A stretch of 64,000 nucleotides of DNA from Nitratireductor pacificus pht-3B. GTDB taxonomy: Bacteria; Pseudomonadota; Alphaproteobacteria; Rhizobiales; Rhizobiaceae. The translations under genes and the position numbers were made by a program. Location of the stretch: positions 1-64,000 of the forward strand of contig NZ_AMRM01000011.1 of assembly GCF_000300335.1 (NCBI RefSeq). Direction: 5' to 3'. Below are positions 24,979 through 31,882 of this stretch, piece after piece (position 1 is the first letter of the stretch; the number at the start of each line of letters is the position of its first letter). The notes under the pieces were generated by a model. The model searched no databases, was not told where the DNA came from, and saw nothing but the letters and a program-made list of their open reading frames with translations.

Positions 24979-25986
24979 ATGAATCAGAAAGCACTTCCCG
25001 AGAAGATGACCGCCGTGGCGATTACCGAACCGGGCGGGCCGATGGTCCTGAAGCCGGAGCAGCGGGAGATGCTGCAGCCGGGCGAGGGAGAAATCCTGAT
25101 CAGGGTGCGCGCCGCAGGGGTCAACCGGCCGGATGTCATCCAGCGCAAGGGACTGTACCCGCCGCCGCCCGGCGCCTCCGACCTGCCCGGCCTGGAAGCG
25201 GCGGGCGAGGTGGTCATGGTCGGCGAAGGGGTCAGGCGCTGGCACGTGGGCGACCGGGTCACGGCGCTGACGCCCGGCGGTGGCTACGCCGAATACTGCC
25301 TGACGCACGAAACCAACGCGCTGCCCGTGCCACATGGCTTCACCTTCACCGAAGCGGCGGCCATCCCGGAGACCTATTTTACCGTCTGGCACAACGTGTT
25401 CCAGCGGGGCGGACTGAAGGAGCGGGAAACGCTTCTCGTGCATGGTGGCTCGTCGGGCATCGGCACGACGGCGATCCAGCTCGGCACGGCGCTCGGCGCG
25501 CGGGTGATCGCGACCGCCGGTTCGGCGGAGAAATGCGCCGCCTGCACGGCGCTCGGCGCAGTGCGCGCGGTCAATTACCGCGAGGAGGATTTCGTCGAGG
25601 CGGTCCGGGAGGAGACGGACGGCAACGGCGCCGACGTCATCCTCGACATGATCGGCGGTGACTATATCGACCGCAACTACGCGGCGGCGGCGATGGACGG
25701 CCGCATCGTGCAGATCGCCTTCCTCAACGGCGCCAAGGCGACGGCGGATTTCTCGCAGGTGATGCGCAAGCGGCTGATCCACACCGGCTCGACGCTCAGG
25801 CCGCGTTCCGTGGCCTTCAAGGGACGCATCGCCACCGAGCTCGAGGCGCATATCTGGCCGCTTCTCGCCGCCCGCAAGATCGCTCCCGTGATGGACATGA
25901 TCTTTCCGCTGAAGGAGGCCTGGCGGGCGCATGAGCGGATGGAGGAAGGCGCGCATATCGGCAAGATCGTTCTCGACGTTTCCTGA
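24979..25986 (+). CDS. NAD(P)H-quinone oxidoreductase (medium-chain, PIG3-like)
   Basis: This zinc-free medium-chain dehydrogenase/reductase of 335 residues has a GroES-like N-terminal half (VRAAGVNRPDVIQRKGLYPP) and a Rossmann half with LVHGGSSGIGTTAIQLGTAL for NADPH. It belongs to the quinone oxidoreductase/PIG3 group, which reduces quinones or other activated carbonyls; the exact substrate is unknown. ATG 24979 is used; ATG 25006 (MTAVAITEPGG) is the alternative. A strong bidirectional terminator follows. Confidence 0.88.
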   Translation: MNQKALPEKMTAVAITEPGGPMVLKPEQREMLQPGEGEILIRVRAAGVNRPDVIQRKGLYPPPPGASDLPGLEAAGEVVMVGEGVRRWHVGDRVTALTPGGGYAEYCLTHETNALPVPHGFTFTEAAAIPETYFTVWHNVFQRGGLKERETLLVHGGSSGIGTTAIQLGTALGARVIATAGSAEKCAACTALGAVRAVNYREEDFVEAVREETDGNGADVILDMIGGDYIDRNYAAAAMDGRIVQIAFLNGAKATADFSQVMRKRLIHTGSTLRPRSVAFKGRIATELEAHIWPLLAARKIAPVMDMIFPLKEAWRAHERMEEGAHIGKIVLDVS

Positions 25987-25990
25987 ATGT

Positions 25991-26022
25991 GAAAACCCCG
26001 GCTTCGAGGAAGCCGGGGTTCT
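25991..26022. terminator. Bidirectional rho-independent terminator
   Basis: AACCCCGGCTTC and GAAGCCGGGGTT form a perfect 12-bp stem (25994-26020) with a 3-base loop. The T-run is on the minus strand. It lies between two convergent genes and probably serves both. Confidence 0.85.
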
Positions 26023-26045
26023 CCGCCCTGGGAGGCTGCGTCAGG

Positions 26046-28244
26046 TCAGTTCAGGGCGTCGAGCGGGCCGAGATTGACGAAGATCGTTTCGCCGGAGGAA
26101 TCGTCGACGCCGTCATTGTCGGTGACGAAATAGGCCGTGCCACTCGCATCAATGGCGAAACCCTCAACCTTGTCGACCGCGTAGCCGTTGTTGGCCGAGA
26201 CCATGTCGGCAAGGATGTCGCGCACGAGCACCTTCCCCACCACCGGCAGGTCGGAACCGAGTGCCGCCGGGCTGAAGCCTTTGAGCGAGACAGTGTAGAG
26301 CTTCTTGATCTTCGCCGCGGCGCCGATCTGGTTGTCGCGCTCGACGATGTAGAGCTTGCCGTTGTGCGCCGTGATCTCCGACAGGCCGACCCAGCCCCTT
26401 TCACCCGCATCGAGCGGATAGCGGACGGCCGACCATTCCTTTGCAGCGGGCTTGTAGGCGAGAAGCTTCACATGGCCCTTGGGGTCGTCCTTCCATTCGC
26501 GCTGAACGGCCATCACCAGCATCTGCTCGTCGCCCTCGCCGGTCACGGTGATGCCTTCCAGGCCGAAGCGGGTTTCGTGCGCCAGAAGCGCGGCAGGGAG
26601 GGCGATCTCCTTGCGGATGCGACCTTCGGCATCCACCTGGAACAGGGCATGCGGGGTCAGCTTGTCGCTGTTGCCTTCCGAGGCGAGCCAGAAGCCGCCC
26701 TTGCCGTCCGCCGCGATGCCCTCGAGGTCGAGCTTCTGGGCGGGCGCGCCGTCACGCGTCACGACAGTCTTGCGGGTGATGCGGGCCGGCTTCTGCGTTG
26801 CGTCGATGGCGAAGATGGCCGGCTGGTTGCCGTAGAAGGAGTCCGAGACGGCATGCAGCATGCCGGGCTCGATCGGGTCGGCGGCCAGGCCCGACAGCGC
26901 GCCCCAGCCGAGGGGGAGACCGGCCTCGTCGTCGACGGCGGCGATCGTCGGATAGACGGCAGCGCCTTCGCCAAGTTCATAGACCATGACATGCGAGCGC
27001 GCGCCGCCGTCTTCCGCCAGGTCGGTCTCGTTAGCGGTCACCAGAAGGTTGCGCCCGGGGATGGCGACGAGGCCTTCCGGGCCGATGCCCGACGGCAGGA
27101 CCTGAACGAATTCGGGCGCCGCGCCCGTGTCGCGGTAGACGGCGATCAGGGAGGCGCGCTCGAGCGCGACGAAGATGTACTGCGTGTCGCCGAAGGTGGC
27201 GACTTCGAGGCCTTCCGGCTCGACGCCCTTGGCGTCCGAGCGCTTGTCGGGATAGTGGCCGACGGCGGCGGCACGGTGGTCGAGATCGGCGCCCGAATCG
27301 AACAGCACCTCGCCCTTCCTGCTGAAGATGGAGAAGCTGCGCGAGCCGCCCTCGTAATCGCCTTCGTTGGCGACGACGAAGCGGTCGTTGTCGAGCCATT
27401 TTACGGCGTCCGGCTCGCGCCTGAGATCGGCTGCCGCCTGGTCGAAGGCGATGGCGCCGTTGTCCAGCGTGTCGATCTTCTCCTGGCTGACCGTACCGGC
27501 GGAGAAGTGCTCGATCACCGCACCGGTCTTGGCCGAGACGATGGCGATGTGGTTGTTCTCCTGGAGGGTGACGGCAATCTCGCCGGCATCGTTGAAGGCG
27601 ACGAATTCGGGTTCCGGATCCTCCGGCGCGATCGCGGCGAGGCCGGTCAGGGCGACGGTCTTCATGCTGCCGCAGTCGGGGGTTCCGTCCGTGAGCGTGA
27701 AGATCTTCAGGTCGCCGGCGGGCATCTGCGGGATGACGCCGTCATTCAGGTCCTCGTCGCGCTCGTTCTCGATGGCGACGGCAAGAAAACGGCCGTCATT
27801 GCTGACGGCAACCGAATCGGGCTGTCCGCCGAGGTCGCAGGACTTCTCGACCGCCTTCGAGGCCATGTCGATCACGACCAGGTTGCCGGAGGGTTTCGTA
27901 TAGCTTTCGGAGGTATTGACCGCGGCGATGGCCTTCGTTCCGGCGACCGCCACGGAGGTCGGCTCGCCGTCGAGCGGTAATGAGTTGCCGGCCTTCGGCG
28001 CCTTCGGGTCGGCGATATCGACGAAGCCGACGCCGCCCAGCGGGCTATCGGAATAGATCAGCGTCATGCCGTCGGGGCTTGCCGCGATGATCTCGGATGA
28101 GGTTTCCGTCACCGCATCGGCGTCCGCCGGAAGATTTGCGGCGACCGGGAAGGTGGCGATGCGGTTGAACGTCTTGTCGGCATGCGCCGGCACGATGGCA
28201 GCCGCGCTGAACAGCAGGCTGAATAAGAAGGTTCGGTGTCCCAT
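26046..28244 (-). CDS. Secreted esterase-like/phytase-like beta-propeller protein
   Basis: This large exported protein of 732 residues has a signal peptide (TFLFSLLFSAAAIVPAHA). Residues about 25-400 form a YncE/alkaline-phosphatase-like beta-propeller with repeated blocks such as SVAVAGTKAIAAVNTSESYT and SVAVSNDGRFLAVAIENERD. Residues about 420-732 match the 'esterase-like activity of phytase' family (DLEGIAADGKGGFWLASEGN, GLEGITVTGEGDEQMLVMAV, DGVDDSSGET). ATG 28244 follows GAGGGAG; the open frame upstream is not conserved. A role in releasing phosphate from organic esters in the periplasm fits a PHO-box-like site upstream, but enzyme activity is inference. Confidence 0.85.
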   Translation of the reverse strand: MGHRTFLFSLLFSAAAIVPAHADKTFNRIATFPVAANLPADADAVTETSSEIIAASPDGMTLIYSDSPLGGVGFVDIADPKAPKAGNSLPLDGEPTSVAVAGTKAIAAVNTSESYTKPSGNLVVIDMASKAVEKSCDLGGQPDSVAVSNDGRFLAVAIENERDEDLNDGVIPQMPAGDLKIFTLTDGTPDCGSMKTVALTGLAAIAPEDPEPEFVAFNDAGEIAVTLQENNHIAIVSAKTGAVIEHFSAGTVSQEKIDTLDNGAIAFDQAAADLRREPDAVKWLDNDRFVVANEGDYEGGSRSFSIFSRKGEVLFDSGADLDHRAAAVGHYPDKRSDAKGVEPEGLEVATFGDTQYIFVALERASLIAVYRDTGAAPEFVQVLPSGIGPEGLVAIPGRNLLVTANETDLAEDGGARSHVMVYELGEGAAVYPTIAAVDDEAGLPLGWGALSGLAADPIEPGMLHAVSDSFYGNQPAIFAIDATQKPARITRKTVVTRDGAPAQKLDLEGIAADGKGGFWLASEGNSDKLTPHALFQVDAEGRIRKEIALPAALLAHETRFGLEGITVTGEGDEQMLVMAVQREWKDDPKGHVKLLAYKPAAKEWSAVRYPLDAGERGWVGLSEITAHNGKLYIVERDNQIGAAAKIKKLYTVSLKGFSPAALGSDLPVVGKVLVRDILADMVSANNGYAVDKVEGFAIDASGTAYFVTDNDGVDDSSGETIFVNLGPLDALN

Positions 28245-28566
28245 GTGGCAAGCTCCCTCGCGGCCCCCGCGGCGCTGCGCGTCCGGCCGGACGCGCGGTA
28301 ACGCCGCATCGATTGACCCGGGCATCCTGCTCGAGCGGGACCGCGTCCCGGTCTCGGTCGATGCTCCGGAGGCGGCACCATCCGGAGCGTGCGTTTCAGG
28401 TGAATGACGTATCGATGACCGTATCGTGACAGTACACAGGGGCGGGCCTGCGCATTTTGTTGCGCGGCATGCCGATTTGAGTCTATAAAGCCCCATATTC
28501 CCAACATCGGTGGCAATGACCACCGCCTGCGCTAGGGACGCGGGCGAAGGAAGAGGATTCATATCT
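28245..28566. other. Divergent intergenic region (phytase-like gene / trcR)
   Basis: No gene is seen in these 322 bases. It holds the PHO-box-like site at 28400-28432 and, for the plus strand, a candidate promoter TTGCGC (28460-28465), 18 bases, TATAAA (28484-28489) in front of trcR. Short ORFs here have no ribosome site. Confidence 0.5.
28400..28432 (-). promoter_or_regulatory. Probable PHO box (PhoB site) upstream of the phytase-like gene
   Basis: On the minus strand there are three consecutive 11-base units: CTGTCACGATA, CGGTCATCGAT, ACGTCATTCAC. PhoB sites are known as 11-base direct repeats of the CTGTCAT-N4 type, and all three units keep the TCA/TCAT core in phase. It lies 156 bases before the start of the phytase-like gene, which is a plausible Pho regulon member. 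Confidence 0.6.
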
Positions 28567-29271
28567 ATGGCCAACACGCTTCTCATGCCCAAGGCCACCG
28601 CCGTGTGGCTGGTCGACAATACGGCGCTGACCTTCGAGCAGATCGCCGAGTTCTGCCGGCTTCATCCGCTCGAGGTGGGTGCGATCGCCGATGGCGACGC
28701 CGCGCAGGGCATCAAGGGCATGGACCCGGTGATGACCGGTCAGCTCACGCGCGAGGAAATCGCCCGCGGCGAGGGCAACCCCAATCACAAGCTGAAGCTC
28801 TCGGAACCGAAGGTTCGGGTCCCGGAGACCAAGCGCAAGGGGCCGCGCTACACGCCGCTGTCGAAGCGGCAGGACCGCCCCAATGCGATCCTGTGGCTGG
28901 TGCGCAATCATCCCGAGCTGAAGGACGCGCAGATCTCGCGTCTGGTCGGCACGACCAAGTCGACGATCGAGCAGATCCGCGAACGGACCCACTGGAACTC
29001 GGCCAATCTGGTGCCGATGGATCCGGTGACGCTCGGCCTGTGCTCGCAGATCGATCTCGATCTGGAAGTGCAGCGCGCCGCGCGCTACCTGCCGGCGGCG
29101 CCCGCCGGTGAGACGCTGCTGCCCGCCTCCCAGACGGAGGGGCTTTTGATCGAGGGCCTCGGCGGTTCCGACACGCCGCCGGAAGAAAAGGAGCTCGATG
29201 CCGACGCGGTGTTCGCGAAGCTGTCTTCGCTGAAATCGAAAGACGAGAACGAGGACGAAGACGAACACTGA
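28567..29271 (+). CDS. trcR: DUF1013 protein, cell-cycle transcriptional regulator TrcR-like
   Basis: This 234-residue DUF1013 protein is strongly conserved in alphaproteobacteria and corresponds to TrcR, described as a cell-cycle transcriptional regulator. The opening LLMPKATAVWLVDNTALTFE and the region RPNAILWLVRNHPELKDAQI then SRLVGTTKSTIEQIRERTHW (a helix-turn-helix-like segment) are typical. The C-terminus is acidic (DENEDEDEH). ATG 28567 is preceded by GAAGAGGA. A perfect hairpin about 60 bases after the stop is the likely terminator. Confidence 0.9.
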   Translation: MANTLLMPKATAVWLVDNTALTFEQIAEFCRLHPLEVGAIADGDAAQGIKGMDPVMTGQLTREEIARGEGNPNHKLKLSEPKVRVPETKRKGPRYTPLSKRQDRPNAILWLVRNHPELKDAQISRLVGTTKSTIEQIRERTHWNSANLVPMDPVTLGLCSQIDLDLEVQRAARYLPAAPAGETLLPASQTEGLLIEGLGGSDTPPEEKELDADAVFAKLSSLKSKDENEDEDEH

Positions 29272-29330
29272 TCCGCTCCGCCGGCGCGTTTGCGGGCCGG
29301 CGAAACCACGTCATGCTTCGATTGCCTATC

Positions 29331-29371
29331 CAGCTCCGTGCGTCTTGCGAGACGCACGGAGCTGTCGTGTT
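29331..29371 (+). terminator. Terminator-like hairpin after trcR
   Basis: CAGCTCCGTGCGTCT and AGACGCACGGAGCTG form a perfect 15-bp stem with loop TGCG (29331-29364), followed by TCGTGTTTT. It is the best terminator candidate for trcR. Confidence 0.6.
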
Positions 29372-29458
29372 TTGAACGAACCGTGCATCAGACCCGCTCA
29401 GTGCTTCACAGACACGCTGAGCAGGTCCATCTCTTTGTTTTTTCAGAATAAACGCTAC

Positions 29459-29485
29459 AGGCGCACCGGAAAATCCGGTACGCCT
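29459..29485 (-). terminator. Terminator-like hairpin after the YafY-type gene
   Basis: On the minus strand AGGCGTACCGG, then ATTTT, then CCGGTGCGCCT forms a stem with one mismatch just after the regulator's stop codon, followed by GTAGCGTTTATT. Confidence 0.5.
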
Positions 29486-29490
29486 CGGGA

Positions 29491-30201
29491 TCAGCTCGCG
29501 TAGGCCCTGCCGATCATCGCCTCGTGCATCTCCATGCGGCGATAGAAATCGGCAAGCTGCTTGCCGCGCTCGAGGCGGAAGGTGCGCCCCGCCGGGCTGA
29601 TCGTCGCGATGCGGTCGATGCGGAAGGTGCGGAAATCACCCCTGAGCTCGCACCAGGCGACGAGTGTCCAGACCTTGCCCCAGAACCACAGGCCCAGAGG
29701 GCGCACGTCGCGCTCCGAACCGCGCCCGGCCTCGTCGCGGTAATCGAGACGCAGCACCTCGCGCGCCTCGACGGCGCGTTCCAATGCGTCGATCGTCTGC
29801 CGGTCCATGTCGCTGACGACCCAGCGCGGCGAATGGATCTCGGTGCGGGCGATGCGGTCTCGTTCCTGCTCGGGCAGGACCGTGCCGATCTTGATCAGCG
29901 CTTCCTCCGCCGCGCGCGCCATGGCCGCGCCGCCGAAGGCGCGAACCATGCGTCCGCCCGCCACCAGCGCGACGATCTCGTCGCGGGTGAACATCAGCGG
30001 CGGCAGCTCGAAGCCCTCGCGCATCAGATAGCCGACGCCGGCCTCGCCATCGATCGGCACGCCGGTCGACTGCAGGTCGGCAATATCGCGATAGATCGTG
30101 CGCTCCGACACTTCGAGGCGTTCGCTCAGGAGACGCGCGGTCACCAGGCGTCCGCCCCGCAGGTGCTGGACGATTTGAAAAAGTCGGTCAGCGCGGCGCA
30201 T
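29491..30201 (-). CDS. YafY-family regulator (HTH + WYL-type domain)
   Basis: This 236-residue DeoR-like regulator has an N-terminal winged helix at 1-60 (LLSERLEVSERTIYRDIADL followed by QSTGVPIDGEAGVGYL) and a C-terminal WYL-type sensor domain (VLRLDYRDEAGRGSERDVRP then LGLWFWGKVWTLVAWCELRG). ATG 30201 is preceded by GAGGAAAG. It starts 12 bases after the VOC-family gene on the same strand, so the two form an operon. Two identical palindromes nearby (30632-30649 and 30987-31004) are candidate operators for it. WYL proteins often repress neighbouring genes in response to stress or ligands. Confidence 0.88.
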   Translation of the reverse strand: MRRADRLFQIVQHLRGGRLVTARLLSERLEVSERTIYRDIADLQSTGVPIDGEAGVGYLMREGFELPPLMFTRDEIVALVAGGRMVRAFGGAAMARAAEEALIKIGTVLPEQERDRIARTEIHSPRWVVSDMDRQTIDALERAVEAREVLRLDYRDEAGRGSERDVRPLGLWFWGKVWTLVAWCELRGDFRTFRIDRIATISPAGRTFRLERGKQLADFYRRMEMHEAMIGRAYAS

Positions 30202-30213
30202 GAATTACTTTCC

Positions 30214-30588
30214 TCACGCAAATAATCCGAAGCTGTTTCCGTCGGGGTCGAGACAATACACGAAACGGCCGGCAGGAATAGTGATAATGGGGGAGACCAC
30301 TTCACCGCCATTTTCGGCGACGCGCTGCATGGCGTCTTCCAGCGGGGCCGAGACGGCGAGATGGATGGTCGGGCCGGTGCCAGCGGGTGCCGGCTTGCCG
30401 GGATAGATGTGCCCGGCAATCGCGTTCTTCGGGTCGCTGCTGGCGAAGACGGCGAAGGGATTGGGGCCATCCTCCTCCAGCCGGAGTTCGTTCTCTACCA
30501 CGGCGGCATAGAATTTACGGGAACGGTCCATGTCGGTTACGGGGACCTCCGCCCAGACAACGGCGTTCAGCGGCAGAAAGTCGGACAT
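30214..30588 (-). CDS. VOC-family (glyoxalase-like) protein
   Basis: This 124-residue vicinal-oxygen-chelate protein has the fold features AVVWAEVPVTDMDRSRKFYA in the first beta-alpha unit and FVYCLDPDGNSFGLFA at the end. It lies upstream of and in operon with the YafY regulator. ATG 30588 has GGAGA nine bases upstream; ATG 30603 five codons earlier is the alternative. Members include glyoxalase, bleomycin-resistance and dioxygenase proteins; the substrate is unknown, and the histidine/glutamate metal ligands are not fully evident. Confidence 0.85.
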   Translation of the reverse strand: MSDFLPLNAVVWAEVPVTDMDRSRKFYAAVVENELRLEEDGPNPFAVFASSDPKNAIAGHIYPGKPAPAGTGPTIHLAVSAPLEDAMQRVAENGGEVVSPIITIPAGRFVYCLDPDGNSFGLFA

Positions 30589-30631
30589 GACGTGATTCTC
30601 CATTCGAGGTTTCGAGAATGGCACAGGGCTG

Positions 30632-30649
30632 CTGACAGCATTCTGTCAG
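30632..30649. promoter_or_regulatory. Palindromic operator candidate (copy 1)
   Basis: CTGACAGCATTCTGTCAG has perfect 7-bp arms around a four-base centre. It lies 44 bases before the start of the VOC-YafY operon. A second copy differing by one central base is at 30987-31004. Confidence 0.65.
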
Positions 30650-30732
30650 GAGCGATGGCGGGATGCCGGCAGATGAGCCGGCTTTCTTGCAGAGACGCCG
30701 CTGCGCCAGGCTTTTCGGGGTGGTTCTCTCTC

Positions 30733-30780
30733 AGCGTTTATGCGGGCGTCAGGTGATTCACCTGACTGCGAAACCCTCTA
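30733..30780 (+). repeat. Intergenic palindromic repeat, family B (copy 3)
   Basis: AGCGTTTATGCGGGCGTCAG, then GTGATTCACCTGACTGC, then GAAACCCTCTA. The final CTA is the TAG stop codon of the DUF1127 gene on the minus strand, the same arrangement as at gapR. Confidence 0.75.
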
Positions 30781-30939
30781 ATCCCGGTCGTCGCGCGGGT
30801 TGCTCCAACCGATGTCGCGTTGCAGTGCGGCGGGCAACTCACTCAGGACCCGCGCGGCGATGATGCGCCTGCGCCGATGTCTTCGGCGCTGAACCCAGCG
30901 CTGCAGCATGGAACGGAACTCGGTGTGGCCGGCTGTCAT
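30778..30939 (-). CDS. DUF1127 small protein
   Basis: This 53-residue basic protein has a DUF1127-like C-terminal half: VLSELPAALQRDIGWSNPRD, preceded by an Arg-rich stretch (RWVQRRRHRRRRIIAAR). AGGAGG lies nine bases before ATG 30939. DUF1127 proteins in related bacteria bind RNA and affect phosphate and carbon metabolism; the specific role here is unknown. The palindrome at 30987-31004 lies 48 bases upstream of its start. Its stop codon is inside a family-B repeat. Confidence 0.82.
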   Translation of the reverse strand: MTAGHTEFRSMLQRWVQRRRHRRRRIIAARVLSELPAALQRDIGWSNPRDDRD

Positions 30940-30986
30940 GGCGATTCGCCTCCTGATCGTGTCAGGAGGAGCATGCACCAGCGGTG

Positions 30987-31004
30987 CTGACAGCATACTG
31001 TCAG
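30987..31004. promoter_or_regulatory. Palindromic operator candidate (copy 2)
   Basis: CTGACAGCATACTGTCAG lies upstream of the DUF1127 gene and overlaps the stop codon of the SDR gene (31001-31003). Same palindrome as at 30632-30649. Confidence 0.65.
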
Positions 31005-31795
31005 GAGGTTTCGGGGCGGATGTCCACGGTGTAGTTCAGGGGCAGGCGGCCGCCATCGGCATAGATGGTCTGGCCGGTGATGTAGCTGGCGTCGTCGGAG
31101 GCGAGGAAGGCGGCGATGGAGGCGATCTCCGCCGGCTCGCCGACACGCCCGAGCGGCGTGCGCGACAGAAGGCGGCTGCGCGAGGACTGGTCGGTGTTCA
31201 CATTGGTCAGCATGTCGGTCATGATCGAGCCGGGTCCGATCGCGTTGACCCGTATGCCGTAGGGCGCAAGCGCCAGCGCCATGACACGGGTCAGCTGGCT
31301 GACCCCGCCCTTCGAAACGGTGTAGGCAAGCTGCTCGGGGATCGCCAGGACGGCGTTGATCGACGACATGTTGATGATCGTGCCCGCGGCGTCGCCCCGC
31401 TCGACCTTCTCCACCATGTAGCGGGCGACCGCCTGGCTGGCCAGGAAGGTTCCCTTCAGATTGGTCTCCAGGACCTGATCGAAATCCTCCTCGCGCAGGT
31501 CGAGGAAACCGGCCGCGTGGACGATGCCCGCATTGTTGACGAGGATGTCGACGTCGCCGAAGGCGTCGATGGTCTCCGCAAGGAGATTGTGCACGTCGAG
31601 CCGCTTGCCGATGTCCGCCTTGACGAAGCGGACATCGCCCAGCTTCTCCAGGTCCGGAAGCGCCTTCTGCCCCTTCTCGGCGTCGATGTCGGCGGTCATG
31701 ACCCTGACGCCCTGCCGCAGGAAGCGCTCGGCGATGGCGTAGCCGATGCCGCCGGCAGCGCCCGTCACGATGGCCGTTTTTCCGTCGAGTGCCAT
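31001..31795 (-). CDS. Short-chain dehydrogenase/reductase (SDR)
   Basis: This classical SDR has 264 residues. The cofactor motif TGAAGGIG is at about 11-18 and an acidic residue after the second strand (ADID) favours NAD. NNAG is near 89, the catalytic serine is in INMSSINAV, and YTVSK supplies the Tyr and Lys. Relatives oxidise sugars, polyols or 3-hydroxyacyl compounds; substrate unknown. ATG 31795 is preceded by GAGGACAGG. It follows prpE on the same strand by 87 bases and may be co-transcribed. Confidence 0.9.
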   Translation of the reverse strand: MALDGKTAIVTGAAGGIGYAIAERFLRQGVRVMTADIDAEKGQKALPDLEKLGDVRFVKADIGKRLDVHNLLAETIDAFGDVDILVNNAGIVHAAGFLDLREEDFDQVLETNLKGTFLASQAVARYMVEKVERGDAAGTIINMSSINAVLAIPEQLAYTVSKGGVSQLTRVMALALAPYGIRVNAIGPGSIMTDMLTNVNTDQSSRSRLLSRTPLGRVGEPAEIASIAAFLASDDASYITGQTIYADGGRLPLNYTVDIRPETS

Positions 31796-31882
31796 GGTCC
31801 TGTCCTCATGCCGAAACCGGCCGGACCCTGCGCCGCCCCGCGCGGAAGGTCAAGGGCGGGCGCGCGTTTACGACGGGACCGT

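Noticed and set aside
25989-27980. 663-codon open frame on the plus strand
   Set aside because: Antisense to the secreted phytase-like gene; starts inside the bidirectional terminator and has no ribosome site.
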